Shown here one piece after another: positions 23,011 to 35,456 of a DNA stretch of 64,000 bases. Numbering within the stretch: the stretch's first letter is position 1; each line of letters starts with the position of its first letter. Source of the DNA: Chelonoidis abingdonii (lineage: Eukaryota; Chordata; Testudines; Testudinidae); the NCBI RefSeq assembly GCF_003597395.2, contig NC_133773.1:64945730-65009729 (forward strand), given 5' to 3'. Below the pieces are notes generated by a model that saw nothing but the letters and a program-made list of their open reading frames with translations, had not been told where the DNA came from and searched no databases. The position numbers and the translations under genes were made by a program.

Positions 23011-26000
23011 ATTAAAATCTCTCCCATAGCCAAATTCAGAAACACCGAGACTTAAAATTCAAAGGCCACAATCTGATAGAAATTCTGATGCCCCACATGG
23101 GCAGAACAATATTCTGTTTTCATCTGAAACTTGTTTTTCATTGAAAAAGCCACTTTCTGACCCTTCATCTTTATAGAAGACAGGTGTTATATACCTTATT
23201 GTACTATGCTATTATACAAAAAATAGAGGGCCAGCCCTTCCTTATGAAACAGTAGTGCTACAATAATCAGCTGTTGTCCCAAACACTCCATTTTACAATA
23301 GTATTACTCCCTGCAGTGGTTTGGATGGCTATGGAAAAAATACTGAAGTGTCTTTTTTAACAAGGGAACAAATTTTCTTCTCCAGCAATATAAAAGGGCC
23401 ACAAAGCTGCAGAGAGTCCCCCACTTCCCTAGCCTGTCCACTCTCAACCTTCTCCCCTTATGTAGAACTCTAGACCAATGGAAAGATCTCTGCTGGATCT
23501 ATGGAAAGAGGGTATGGTTCTGGAGTATATGAGTGCCTGAGCCCTTCTTCCACATGGAAAGAGGCAGCTTTACTTGCAGATTTGAGTGTAGGGAGGTAAG
23601 GGTTGAATTTTTACTCATTCTTTATTCGGGCAAAATTTCCCACTGAAGATGAATGAGACTTTTGCCTGAGAAAGGACTGAATGAGATATGAGAATTTGGC
23701 CCATATGTTTTTCTAGCTATATTCTCTGATAATAAAGAAAAAAGGAGATTATAAAACAAGTGACATTCACTAAAAGCAAAGAAATACACATTTTACACTG
23801 CAAAATTGTCGATAGCATAGACATCTCAATATGAAAATCAGAGCACGGCTCCAGTGAAGCCATTGCTTCAGGCAAGCTGCAGTCTGATGTTACTCAGCCA
23901 AATGAAACCATATCTAGACCATCCATGGGATTAAACAGTAAGCAGCATCTCATTTATTAAATAGTGCTCTGTGTGTGGAATTTTCTCTGTCACAGTGTTG
24001 TGAAATAGACTACTGATTTCAAATGCTTTCCATTCTCCATTTTCTACCATCCCTGCTTTCTACCCCCAAAGGTAATATTGAAGCAAAATATACTCTCCTA
24101 TGCACATAATCTATTCTTAAAGTAGAATTCACCATTTTGCTTAGGTCTAACATATGGCCTACACACTGAGTGGAATGTAACAGGTGTAGACACCTTATAC
24201 TGGAGCTTTCACCCGTAATACCTAGCATATATGCAATTAAAGTTCCCGTTAATATTAAGGTGACCAGCTCATGTAAATTACCCACAAATATGGGAGAAAT
24301 CCCAACAAACTGAAGCTGAAAACTAAAGTCTATGCACTGAGCTCTTTTTATTAGTAGAATTTTTAACTGTGCAGTAGTGATGTTGCAATTAAATACATCT
24401 AATAGTGAATGAAATCCTGCCCCACACCCTGTTCTTCATCCAACCCACATCAAACTGCAACTTTGCCTTTTCTGCTAGGTTTGAAATAAAAACATTTCAG
24501 CATAAAGTATGAATCTTCTGGACAGTGACAACTTTTTCTGGCTTGCCCTTCAGTAAAGCCTTCCTTCACTATTTTTAATAACTAAGCAAGAGTAATTTCT
24601 TCCTCAGAGCTTTACAACTATATGATGGGACAATGTCTAAATGTGGAGAGTCTCAGACCAGGAAAAAAAATCAGTTATTTTATCCTTATGTCAATTGCAG
24701 CATAGGGATTATGTTGCCTGTACTTGCCTTGTTTGCTTGAATTTATCCTTCCATAAGCTTCTAGGTGTTTGAGTTCAGACATGTAGGAGTAAGCAGGTGC
24801 TGCGGACCTGCTTACTTCCCCATCCCAGGGATGGGTGGGTAGGGCATAAGCAAACAGCTTTAGTTCCCTGCCTCTCCAATTGCTGCTCAGCAGAACAAAG
24901 CTAGAGCACGGAGCGTCTAATCTGATGCTGGAATATACCAAATAACTACCCCTTAGAACAAAGAAGAGGGGAGGAATTGTGAGATGCCTCCTTGGGTTGT
25001 GTAATGCGCACAACTTCTTTTACTCAGGGATCTACCTAAAGTCACAATCTAACCAGAGGCCACTCTGTCTGTATAAGCAAGCTAGGAAGCTGCCCAAGAT
25101 GGCAGATTTCTTGGCAGCTGCCAGGAGTGGCAGATTTGGACCAGCCACCCTTCCATCATGACAGAGGAGTGGCTGGGCCAAACTGTGTGACCCTGTGAAG
25201 CCATCTGCAAAGTTGCAACATCGCTCACTCAGCTGAGTCATGACAGAGGAGCAGGGAGGCCAAATTTGAGTGGTGTGGGGGTGGCACAGTGTAGTATTGA
25301 CTAGGATGGCAGATTGTGTTGAATGGCCTCTGAATCTAGTCTTTAAGAGCCAGGATACTTGATTTACTGCACAAAATTACCAACACCCAGTGTTCCAAAA
25401 TCATGAGTGAGGTCTCAATAATAATAATTAAAAAAAAACACATTTTGGAAGGTTATTTATTTATTTATTTATTGCCTTCTGGTGTTGGAGCTTTTAGGTT
25501 CACATTTCCAAGCTTTTCTCACAGCCAGGAGAGTCAGAAATTCACTTTAAAAAATGTCGAGATTTCACATTATAATCTGGTTCCAGCAGCTGGGAGTTTG
25601 AGAAACACCAAATATTATGAGATTCAGACTGTGAGAGTCACAGTTACAGGGTGACTTTTTTAGGAATTCATCAAAACCTAGTGATATTTGAGCATGCATG
25701 CATTCTTTTGTTAGTATGTTACCAGTAAAAACTGAAATGTTTCCTACTTGGTGCTTTAATCAAGAATTGTTTCTTAATGCAAAATAATATTTGATACAAG
25801 CAAAGGATGATTTTTGCCCCCACCACACAGTTAATAAAAAGTGCCCCAAAACCATCACTTTTAAACTAAATTGGTATCCTGAACATTTGAATATACAGTT
25901 GCATGAAACATTTGCAAAGGAAATTGCAATGATCTATTTATAATTTCTTAGTATTCTACTATTTACAAAGTAGTGTTTGTAAATATGCTAATTAATGTTT

Positions 26001-26283
26001 ATTGCCATTAATTTATGATAAACTTGTAAAGAATTAAGACAATCTCTGTGATGAAAAAGCTCATTTTGTAAAAATGAATCACTGATCTTGCATGCACAGT
26101 AGATATTTTTTGACATCATGTTAGTTTTGCTCAGCTAAGAAATAACACATACTTTGGAAATATCAGCGTTCAAGTAGAAATTCAGTGGATTATCATTTTC
26201 CATTTGTTCTGTGGCTTTACTGGCACATCATACAGACAGTATCCCCACCCCTTTATCCAAGTAGCAGCCTAAGCCCCGATCTT
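23011..26283 (+). other. Intron 2 stretch without recognised gene
   Basis: Around 24780-25290 is GC-richer and contains a partly repeated phrase ('catgacagaggag' at about 25158 and 25229) and a 10-bp perfect hairpin GTAAGCAGGT/ACCTGCTTAC at about 24788-24814. It may be an unclassified repeat. A TTTA run lies at about 25455-25472. Confidence 0.4.
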
Positions 26284-26494
26284 TACACAAAATTGCACTG
26301 GTTTAACTGAAATTGTATTTTTTAAATTGATTTAGTTAAACAATTGCAACTTTGTTTGGATACTCTTATATCAATTCAAACTGATGTAAGCCAGGTTCAC
26401 ATAGACAAAAGAGCATGTACACAGTACTTTGCACTAGTTTAACTAAATCAGTTTAAAAACCACACAATCAATTAAACTGGTATAACTTTGTGTA
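26284..26494. mobile_element. MITE with long inverted ends
   Basis: Termini are inverted copies: left TACACAAAATTGCACTGG (26284 onward) and right, reverse-complemented, TACACAAAGTTATACCAG (ending 26494). Inside are several inverted copies of 'tttaactaaat'. About 211 bp, no coding capacity, superfamily unknown. Confidence 0.6.
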
Positions 26495-27039
26495 TAGACC
26501 TGGTGTAATAGTATCTGTTCCTACACATATGAAATTGTGAAAAGAGAATGTGCACGATTCATTAAGTTTTTGCTGGTTTAAAGGATTGGAAGAAATTGAT
26601 GAAAAAATATTTTTAAAAGATTTCACACACCACAACATTAACTAAGGTAGTTTTACATAAAGTTGGAATCCAATTTTATTTTTGTGACATCATTAGTCCA
26701 AAAACATAAAGATTGCTAACAGCTACTGTATATTTCCATATTTTCCACTGTTTTTTCTCCCCGGGGAAATGACTTCATCCATATCAAATTCCTTATGATT
26801 TCTGATTTACACCAGTTTTGATTTCTGAGCCTCATTACATAGCCACTATTCTTCCAGCAAAGGAGCACTGGGCTGAATCCAACCATGTTTCCATGTTATT
26901 GAGCAACATAAGAGGCTTTAACCAGGTGCTGTGCACACTGTTTTGGCAATACTCCCAGATCCTTTCAGTTCAGGGGGTGAGAAACTGGTTTTATAAATCT
27001 AACCCTGGTTTCTAGCCAGTTTAATGCAAAACACTTCTA

Positions 27040-27620
27040 TCATAAGCATCTTTCCCAAATCTGGACCTTAGCGTCCAAAATGTGGGTGCCTAGCATGAAC
27101 CTCCAAGCTTACTTACCAGCTTGGATCTTATCTCGCTTCCACCAGACAGGAATTACAGCGCCTGCCTCGCTCTGGTCCCCCAAACTTTCCCTGGAGGGAC
27201 CCCAAGACCCAGAAGTTCTGAGTCTTACCGGCCAAGGGAAAATCCCACTTCCCTTTCCCCTCTCTCTCCCACCCAGACTTTCCTCTCTGGGCTAACCTGG
27301 GAGTATTGCTGCAACTCTCTCTCCCACCCGACTTTCCTCTCTGGGCTAACCTGGACAACCAGTACGGATGCAATCTCTTACATCACAATACCAAGAGAAG
27401 CATGTCTCCTCATTCCACAAAGGAGACAACCCCAAATACTAGGAAACAGAAAAGATTCTACTCTCCCCCCTCTCCACCACTTCCCTGGGGGTGCTGCAGA
27501 TTTCACCCTCCGTAGATCTCAACCACAAAGAGAATTCCCTTCCCTTTCGTTTCGTGTCCGCCTTTACGTTGGGGCCCAAAATGGTCCTACCAGGGCAAGC
27601 CGCCCCTGATGGACGAGAGC
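27040..27620 (-). repeat. GC-rich interspersed repeat, possibly LTR-type
   Basis: A sharp-edged GC-rich block in AT-rich intron. The wording ('ggaccttagcgtccaaaatg', 'tctggtcccccaaac') matches a repeat I associate with turtle genomes. A 40-bp segment with 'ctctctctcccaccc' and 'ctctctgggctaacctgg' occurs twice (27260-27300 and 27315-27354), period about 55 bp. No gag or pol motifs, so LTR origin is a guess. ORFs here are composition artefacts. Confidence 0.5.
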
Positions 27621-29559
27621 AGGATTATTTTGATACATTCCTTTGTTAATGAAACAAATAGAATACAAAAAAGGAAGTAATACTCAGTCTTTCAAATTTA
27701 CTATTTCCAACATTAAGAAACATTCCCGAAAGTGAGACCAAATACATTGACTAGCTCTCGTCATTTGAAAAAGTAGCACCAACTCAGTAAAGAGAACAAA
27801 AGAAATTGTTCTTCTAACCCGAAATAAAAAAAGCTAGAGTTTTTCTCTTCCCAGCATCAGTTAAAGAATGGATCTTTTGGTAGGAATAGAAGGCGGTAGT
27901 TGAGACTTGTCTGTTAACTCAATGAAATGGTTCTCAGTGTCTAAAGGTACAATCTTGTCCTTCAAGGCTGTGAATTAACAAAAATCTCTGGCTTAGAAAT
28001 GATAATGTGGTGTTTGTCTAGTAAAATAGGATATGCTTGGTTGGATTTGACAATAGGTCACCACAATATTTTTCTTGTATAATTAGAGCGGCCTGTATAA
28101 GAAATGTAGTGGGTCCAATTTAGAAATTTGTGCGTTAAAATGCTCATATTATAAAGCAGGAAAACAGATGCACAGGAATATATATGTGAGGGATTGGTCT
28201 TTTTTAGGTCTAATTAATAGTTGCCAGCCTTTCCTAGTGTGTTGCAAATATGCAATAAATATATCATGCTCACGGATTATCTTATGTTTATTAGATTTAT
28301 TCAAATAAAATATTTTAAACATTTTAAAAGGAAAAAGAATTATAAAAAGCAAAAGAAATATAACAGCTGCAGGATAAAAAATTAAAGGAAAAAACCAAGG
28401 GGATGCAGAGGGAAAACAGATAAAACCTGAAACGTATTCTATCTTAGTGCTGCCATGAGTTCATTTTTGTTAGGAATGATATAAAATCAAATATCTTCTT
28501 AATTTTTTTCAAAACCAAGCAGGTGACAGCTTTAGCCTGTTAAGACAGAAAGGTAGAATTTAATTAGGAGAAGTGACAATTAGAGACAAAAGTACTGCCA
28601 TCTTCTCTTTGCTGTTCTGAGAAGCCTAAATTATTTGCTGTAAATTTTGTTGTCTTAAATTTGGAGCACATTACATTACCTTTTAGTCTCAAACATTGGT
28701 TATAAAATATATAAGAAAATAGAAGTGTAGTATTCAAAAAAGTGAAGTTCATTATTACTGTTATTAGAGAGACAAATTTTTCAACAAGATTGCTTTATTA
28801 AAAAATAGTAAAAAATAAAATTATGTTTTCTATAATCTTTTAGATTCACTTCCAAGGGTAGCAAAGGAGCATCAGCAGGCAATTAAGTCCTCGGTGATGT
28901 CCATTCTGCTATTGATGAGCTATGGCACAGAGAACATGACTCATAATGATGCACAGGAGCAGAATTAAAAATCAGTCAATCACATTCAACTTATGTGTTC
29001 AGATAATTTTGAGATCGGTATTTCATAATATATGTATGGCCAAAAACATCATATTTACTTTTGGAGAGACATTAAGAAATGAGTCTTTTTTTCCTCTTAT
29101 CCGGTGGACTGTCTAGGTTACGACATACATATTTCCATGGATCCTTTTGCAAAAAATAAGACAATGTATTAAAATTCGATCAGGTCACTTCCATTTCTAA
29201 TTTAAACGAGCAATACCACAGCATCTAAAGCACTTTCTTGAGGTGTATCAATTATTCTGAATGGTATAAGGAGTTTTTACACTTTTGGCTAAGATGATTT
29301 AAATGGGCTAGTGCGTATCATGTCTCTAAATCTTAAATGCCACTATCAGTATTATTTTATGTAACCACTAAGATGAGCATGGAACTTTTACAGACATACT
29401 ACCGAGGACCAGGGGTCCAATTTGTGATAGTAGGTTGCTGACCATCTCTGTATTGCAAATTAGGGAAACAGCATGTACAGATCAGGCCATTTACAGTTCT
29501 AAGCCCCAGTTCTGCAAACACTTACTGCATGTACTTAAATTTAAAGCTAACCATTGAGT
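27621..29559 (+). other. Intron 2 stretch without recognised gene
   Basis: AT-rich, few recognisable repeats. From about 28850 onward it becomes repeat-poor and leads into the CpG-retaining block. Confidence 0.4.
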
Positions 29560-30480
29560 AGTACCATCTCCTAACATCATACCGGCGGGTAACACTTTTT
29601 ACAGGATGATAGTAAAGTTAACACCACGCAAAACTATGTTGCAGATCATGTTTAAGGCCTCAGTTACAGGAAACAGCAGCCCTACTGAGACGGGAATTAG
29701 AGGTGTGTTGCGTTACTTGTAAATTTGAAGTCAACAAATGAAACTTAAGCACATAAATATAATAAGTTAACGTCGAATGGACTTAAGTGTTTTTCCTGAT
29801 AAAGGTCTAAAATATAAACAGATAAGGACGCCGTAATAGGAAATGGACTCACTCTCCCTTAATGCCCAATGCTCTGTGGATCACAAGATGCAGCGTGCCT
29901 TACATAAAAATTAAATGTTTTCTGAAGACTGAATCTGCAGCTGTCAGTCTCTCACAAACATTTCTGCCTAAGGTTCCCTTCCCGTGACAAATTCTGTGAT
30001 GGGCCTCAGCTGGTGAAACGCTATTCCATAATTTATTTCGAATCTTATTAGATATATGAGCCACAGAATGAATACTCTCGCTAGTTGTATCATTATTGCA
30101 CAGAGATAATTTTTTAAATATTGCCGACATATTACTTGCAGTTCCTCCGTTGTAATGTCAAGAAATATGTTTATCTGGATGCGAGGCACTGTGGCTAAGC
30201 CGACAGGTGTCTTGCGTGTCAGAGAATCTAACATTTTATTTAAGGCTCTCTCACTGACTTGCATGTATGTCTGGATTTAAGTGACGCTGCGATTCTTCAG
30301 AAGTAAGTATGTGTAATTAAGCGATGTAAAAATTCTAAATTTTACACACATAATTACTACGTATTATGCTATGGCCTAATTAGGATCAAGTATGTGATGT
30401 TGTACAGTTACTTCAATCTGCATACCAAACAATCTTCGTGTAATCAATTCAACCCAGGCGTCAATATTATTGTTTTTTAT
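29560..30480. promoter_or_regulatory. Candidate conserved intronic regulatory element
   Basis: Repeat-free block of about 0.9 kb with roughly 25 CpG dinucleotides by eye, several-fold above neighbouring intron, without being GC-rich. It has homeodomain-type TAATTA/TAATTAAG motifs (about 30315 and 30350) and no long ORF with family features. CpG retention in AT-rich intron usually means constraint or germline hypomethylation. Role as an enhancer is inference. Confidence 0.4.
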
Positions 30481-30696
30481 ACAATATGATCAAGTTGACT
30501 TAGCCTAATTGTGTGAAAAACAGGTCATAAAGTCTCTGCATTTTGTTCCAATTGAAAAGATGATAGTAATAAACTGCAACATGGTGTTTTTCAGGCTTGG
30601 TACTTAAATTAGGTAGAAAAGGATACAAAAGGCCTGCTCCTGGTATTCACTGAACTCAAGAGAAAAACAAATGGAAACAAAAATGAGCATTCCTAT

Positions 30697-30756
30697 TGTG
30701 GCACCTTAGAGGACTAACTGACTTATTTTGAAGCCATCAAGCTTTCAATTGCAATT
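30697..30756 (-). mobile_element. Penelope-like element tail fragment
   Basis: Read on the minus strand it contains 'gaaagcttgatggcttc' and 'ttagtcctctaaggtgccaca', closely parallel to the tail of the elements at 15998 and 59971 ('gaaagctcatgctcc', 'ttagtctataaggtgccaca'). It is a different subfamily and strongly degraded. Confidence 0.6.
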
Positions 30757-31249
30757 GGCTCTTTTAGCAAGACCCGGCTTCATTGTACCACTTCTTATCG
30801 TAGGTCCGGTGTATGTCTGTGGTATACTTTATACCTGCTTACTGTATTTTTCCACTCCATGCACTGAGGAAGTGTGTTTAGCCACAAAAATGGCTATGAC
30901 ATATGCAAAAAAGAATTTGTTACAGCCCGGGTTTCTAAGGTGCACAGACCCTTGTTGTTTTTGCTGATAACAGCTAACCATGGCTAACCCCTCTACCCTG
31001 ACACTCTTCAAGACAAAAAACTTAAAGTGCGTGCCTAGACAGCCAGTATGGTATGTAAATCGTGTAAGTAGAGTGAGTCGTATGTAACTAGTAATTTCCT
31101 TTCAGACTAGTAAGTTCTTATTTTGACTGACTAGAAATTCACATAACTAAAACAATTCTCGTACAATGGGTAATTAATAAAATAATCTATCTTATGTACT
31201 GTGAATGATGGTTGAGTTTACTATGATATGAGTATATCTCTCTCTCTTT
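30757..31249 (+). other. Intron 2 stretch, nothing recognised
   Basis: No gene or structured feature is supported. Confidence 0.4.
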
Positions 31250-31363
31250 TTTTGAAAAATCCAGTTTCCTGATTGGTCCTCTGGTCAGGTGTTTGGTTCC
31301 CTTTGTTAACCCTTTACAGGTAAAAGAAACATTAACCCTTAGCTATCTATTTATGACAACTTC
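31250..31363 (+). repeat. Interspersed repeat fragment
   Basis: Wording such as 'ctgattggtcctctggtcag' and 'ttaacccttagctatc' is of a repeat I associate with turtle genomes, perhaps an LTR edge. Class not proven. Confidence 0.4.
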
Positions 31364-31593
31364 CACTCAGTAACTAGTTTCTCAGTCTGTTGATGTGACT
31401 TTAAACATTCAATTATACATAAAAACTATCTCATAGGTACTGTGAAAGATGGTGAGTTTACTGAAATATAGAAAAGAACATGCTTCCAGCAATACTAAAT
31501 GAGGTTACAGAACTTCTTCTGTTAAATATAGTACATTTCAGTTACTTTTAAGAGTTTGTATTAATAGTCATGTTTAAAATGGAAAATCATGTT

Positions 31594-31661
31594 CTCATCT
31601 GGTGTAAATCATCATAATTCCTTTCAGGTTAATTGACCTATGCAGATTTACATCAGCTGAG
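31594..31661. repeat. Palindromic interspersed repeat
   Basis: Left arm 'ctcatctggtgtaaatc' and right arm 'gatttacatcagctgag' are near-perfect inverted copies around a short spacer. Same family as 55368-55431. Confidence 0.65.
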
Positions 31662-34245
31662 AATTTGGCACAGAAAAATATGTTCATTCTGAACTGTACC
31701 TGACCTGCTGTTTAAATTCATGAAGACATAAATTCCATTTGACCCAAATAGTGTTATTATATAATTGAAAAGATATTTTCAGATATTTGTCTAGTAGAAT
31801 TTATCTTTCCTATGCCATGTTTCATTACTAGTATTTTCAAAAATTTATGCACAGGCCAAAAATAACATTTTTGTATTCATCTTTATACCAAGTACTAGCT
31901 ATTATGTAATCAATAACAATAATTGTCAAAACAGGAAAACTGCAAATTTTATCAATTTCTGTTAAGCAATATATTACAATTAATTTCATGCTAAATTATT
32001 CCCATGCCATCTAATAATTATTCATTCTGAAGTATCTTTAAAATACAATATAGCTGTATAACAGTGTACAACAATCATAATACTTGATTATTTTAAAGCA
32101 ATAAACAAAAATACACAGTGCTTTTGGGGAGGTATTATTACTTGTGTGTCAAGCATTCAAAAGTAAATAAATAATAATAGTAAAAAAAAGTATAGTTTTA
32201 ATAAAATGTAATAATTTTAAAACAGGCTTTTGGAGCTGTGCTCCTGCGCAGGTCCAGCTCCAGGCAAAAACCTGCAGGTCCACTGCTCTGGAGCTGTTCC
32301 ACACTCCAGCTCTGGGCTCCTCTCCAAAGCCCTGTTTTAAAACAATTTTCCTAGTAGTCAAATTACAGCAAAAGTTCATGGTTACTATGCAGCTGCAGTA
32401 GCCTCAAACGAAGAGCAGCATCAAGTTCCTAGAGGAGTAAGCATGGATCTGGACATCAAGGGTCCTACATTTTATTTTTGACCCTACCAGTGAATTGCAG
32501 CATAGCCTTGCATAAATCATTGTGCCTCTCTGAGACAGTTACCCACCCCTTCCCTTATAAAATGGGGATAATAATTTATCAAGTACTTAAAGACTATGGC
32601 TGAAAATTGGTATAAGTGTTAAAATTACTATAATTTGTAAGTGCTGGCAAAGACACAAACTCTATGAGAAATATTGGTCATAAATTTCCCATAGCATTAC
32701 GGGAAGAAAATTTTCTCAAACAGAAGGTTCATGGTCAGGTTAAAGTCAGAGATTAAAAAAAACTAAAGCAGGTATGTTAATAAAATCAGTATCTAATTTT
32801 TATACTTCTTATTTACTTGCATTTCTCTCAGCCTGGAATTGACTTGTTTAACTTTCTAGTTCTCCTGCATTAGCACTATGCTACACTGTTTGCATTTAAA
32901 CCAAGAACAAAGGTTTTTCATAAAAATAAATAAATGAAATAATTAAACAGTTCCATTTAATTCTAGGTTTCGTAAAAAGCTCTTTGTTTCCTTTTAAAAA
33001 TAAGCTTATGTTTTTGGAATTAAAGTATCAGTACAATATCCTTTTAACCAATACAATTTCTCTTTAAATGTGTTCTCATTTTGAAATAGCTTCCTGATAA
33101 TGCCAATTTAACTAACAATGGTTTTAATGGAAACACCTACTCAGTACTTATTAGGCATAAATCCAAACAGAATTCATGATTCAAGTCTAAATGCATGTTA
33201 CTGTGCAAAATTACTACAGAAGACAAAGGAAATGTTATATTGGCATTGTTTTTCAAATATAGAGCCCAATCTTGTAAACTTTCACTGATCGGGGCCCTCT
33301 TTACTCTCTCACAAGTAGTCTTGACATTTGCAGTGTTTGTTGTAACTGTGTTGGTCCCACGATATGAAAGAAACAAGGAGATTAAAAATATTCCCTCACC
33401 CATCTTGTTTCTCCTGTAGTCTTAATGACTATTAGTGTAAGTAAGTGCTGCTCATATGAGTAAAATTTTGCAGGATCAGCCTTAATCAGCAGAAAAAAAT
33501 AAACACAAATTTAAATATAGTAGTAAATTTCATATATATAAAAAAGATTATAGGCAGGTGGGAATAATCTGCCTCCGCAGCCTCCTGTCAGCTTGCGTCA
33601 GTTATCTGTAGGTATCTTTACTAGTGCTTAAAGTTGAGCTTTGAGGAATTACATTGTGATTTCAGATAGATTTGGAAGGCTGACAAATTTGTACTTCCAC
33701 TGTTCAACAGAGTTGCCAGACCATAGAATCCATGGTTCAGGGAAGCGTATAGCCACTGTGATTGATAATACCTTAGATTATGAGCCCAGCAGAGTCCTGA
33801 GAACTCTACAGAAATGTATGGAAGATGTGCAATTCCTCGCTGAGTAAATTATCATTTTCTTATGTTTGGGATTTGAATTTACTGTGTCAAATTTTATCAC
33901 TCCTTAGCATGCTTTATTCAGTAATCATATCATTCAATAGTATTGAAAGTTGAAAATCTGATGCATGTACAGAATTTGCAAAAGGAAAAAAATTACAAAG
34001 CATTTGTTCATTATGGCCCAACTCTGGTTCTGCATGAGATAACTATGCAAAAAAGTGTGGGCTAAGGTACAGGACAGGGCCTACTATGGCGCACAGTAAG
34101 GCTTCTTTACACTGTTCTGATAGTATAAAAGGACCTTTAAAATTAGTATAAATGTAAACCTTCGGGTAAAGGAAAATCAGGCTCCAACCGCAACATATCT
34201 TCCTAGTTTTAATCATTTGAATTGTCTAATTTAAGCCTATATATC
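31662..34245 (+). other. Intron 2 stretch with MIR-like tail, no gene
   Basis: About 32490-32600 carries a MIR/CORE-SINE tail ('tgtgcctctctgagacagtt', 'ataaaatggggataataat'). About 32222-32335 holds inverted 'ggagctgtgctcc' and 'ctggagctgttcc' type sequence flanked by 'ttttaaaac' on both sides (32214-32222, 32334-32343), perhaps a small insertion. The rest is plain AT-rich intron. Confidence 0.45.
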
Positions 34246-34527
34246 CAGTATTGCCAATCCTTGCAATTTTGTCCCCAGTCTTGTGATTTTTCCCCCTGAA
34301 GGCCCAGTTGCTTGAATTTAGGGATTATATGAGAATCTCAGCATTCATTTACAATAAAATAAAATAAAAGGGAAGGTTTCTAGCCCTAATTGTTGCAGAG
34401 AAAATCTTGAGAACTTTAAGCTAACTGGACAGCAAATTGCACAAAATCTAAATGTATGGCTTTAAAAAGACTAATTATTTTGTGCGGCTTGACTCATGGT
34501 TTTTAATGGTTGGGGTTGGCAATACTG
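34246..34527. mobile_element. hAT-like MITE, old
   Basis: 282 bp with inverted termini CAGTATTGCCAATCC (left) and, reverse-complemented, CAGTATTGCCAACCC (right). Flanking 8-mers no longer match, consistent with an old insertion. No ORF. Confidence 0.65.
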
Positions 34528-35315
34528 TGCATAATTATTCCCCCCCACCACCATATTTCTAGATCATGCTGTCCTGAACTACAATAGTTTTCAGATTCTG
34601 AATTGCCATTGTTGTATGTTTCACCTTTCAGCCTTGCTGAGAAGATACCATGCTTTCTGCTAGGCTGCATTTGGTTGATAGCTTTTGAAAACAATCCATA
34701 TTGTTGCTTTATTCACATAATGCTTTTCTAATGTAGCATCTATCATCTAAGAATTCTTTTGGCAGCTGTGGGTCTTAATTGTTCTTTACTACTTTTGTTC
34801 ACTATATCATTGTTTGTTGTTCTCTTCTGATGTCCATTTGTTTCTAACATGGCCTATCATTGAAGCTGAATGATTGTTGAAATTACCAAGTGGATATTCA
34901 ATTTCTGTCTCCCATTTCCTGGCTGCTTCCTCGTCATCTATCAACTTTTCAGCCCAACATGCATTTTCCTTTATCTTCTGGCCCTTTTTAGCTGTTTCTC
35001 TACTCTTGTGCCATATTTTCTTTAGAAGTGAGGGAATCATTACTTTATTGGACATGATTAAATAACTTGCTCTGAAATTTGATATATAGTTATGTCCCTA
35101 TGTTAGTCTCGGAATTATTTTGATTCAGTCAACAATTAGTACCATAGATTCTATAGCAAATAAAATTGTGTTTGTAGGCTTGGCAGGATTCAGTTTAAAT
35201 TGGTAAATGGCGGTACGCATTGATTTCACCTGACACACTGAAATTGTATTGGCAAGTGCAACCTCCCCTGTACCTTGCATGTACCGGGATCCAGGGTCAT
35301 CAGTTCTGTAGCCCT
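34528..35315 (+). other. Intron 2 stretch, nothing recognised
   Basis: Pyrimidine-rich segments but no exon; no coding features. Confidence 0.4.
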
Positions 35316-35456
35316 TAGAGTGACCAGATGTCCTGATTTTATATGGACAGTCCCAATTTTGGGGTCTTTTTCTTATATAGGCTCGTATTACCCTCCACTC
35401 CCATCCCGATTTTTCACCCCCCCAACGTGTCCTGATATTTTACTCCTCTCACCTTA
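35316..35456. mobile_element. Short MITE ('gtgaccaga' termini)
   Basis: Left end 'tagagtgaccagatgtcctg' and interior 'cagtcccaattttggggtct', 'cttatataggctcgtattac' match a short hAT-like repeat frequent in turtle and some mammalian genomes. The right end is degraded ('ctcacctta' in place of 'gtcacccta'). Confidence 0.6.

Noticed and set aside
27121..27609. 162-codon ORF
   Set aside because: Pro/Ser/Leu-rich composition artefact of the GC-rich repeat; it spans the internal tandem duplication and has no domain.
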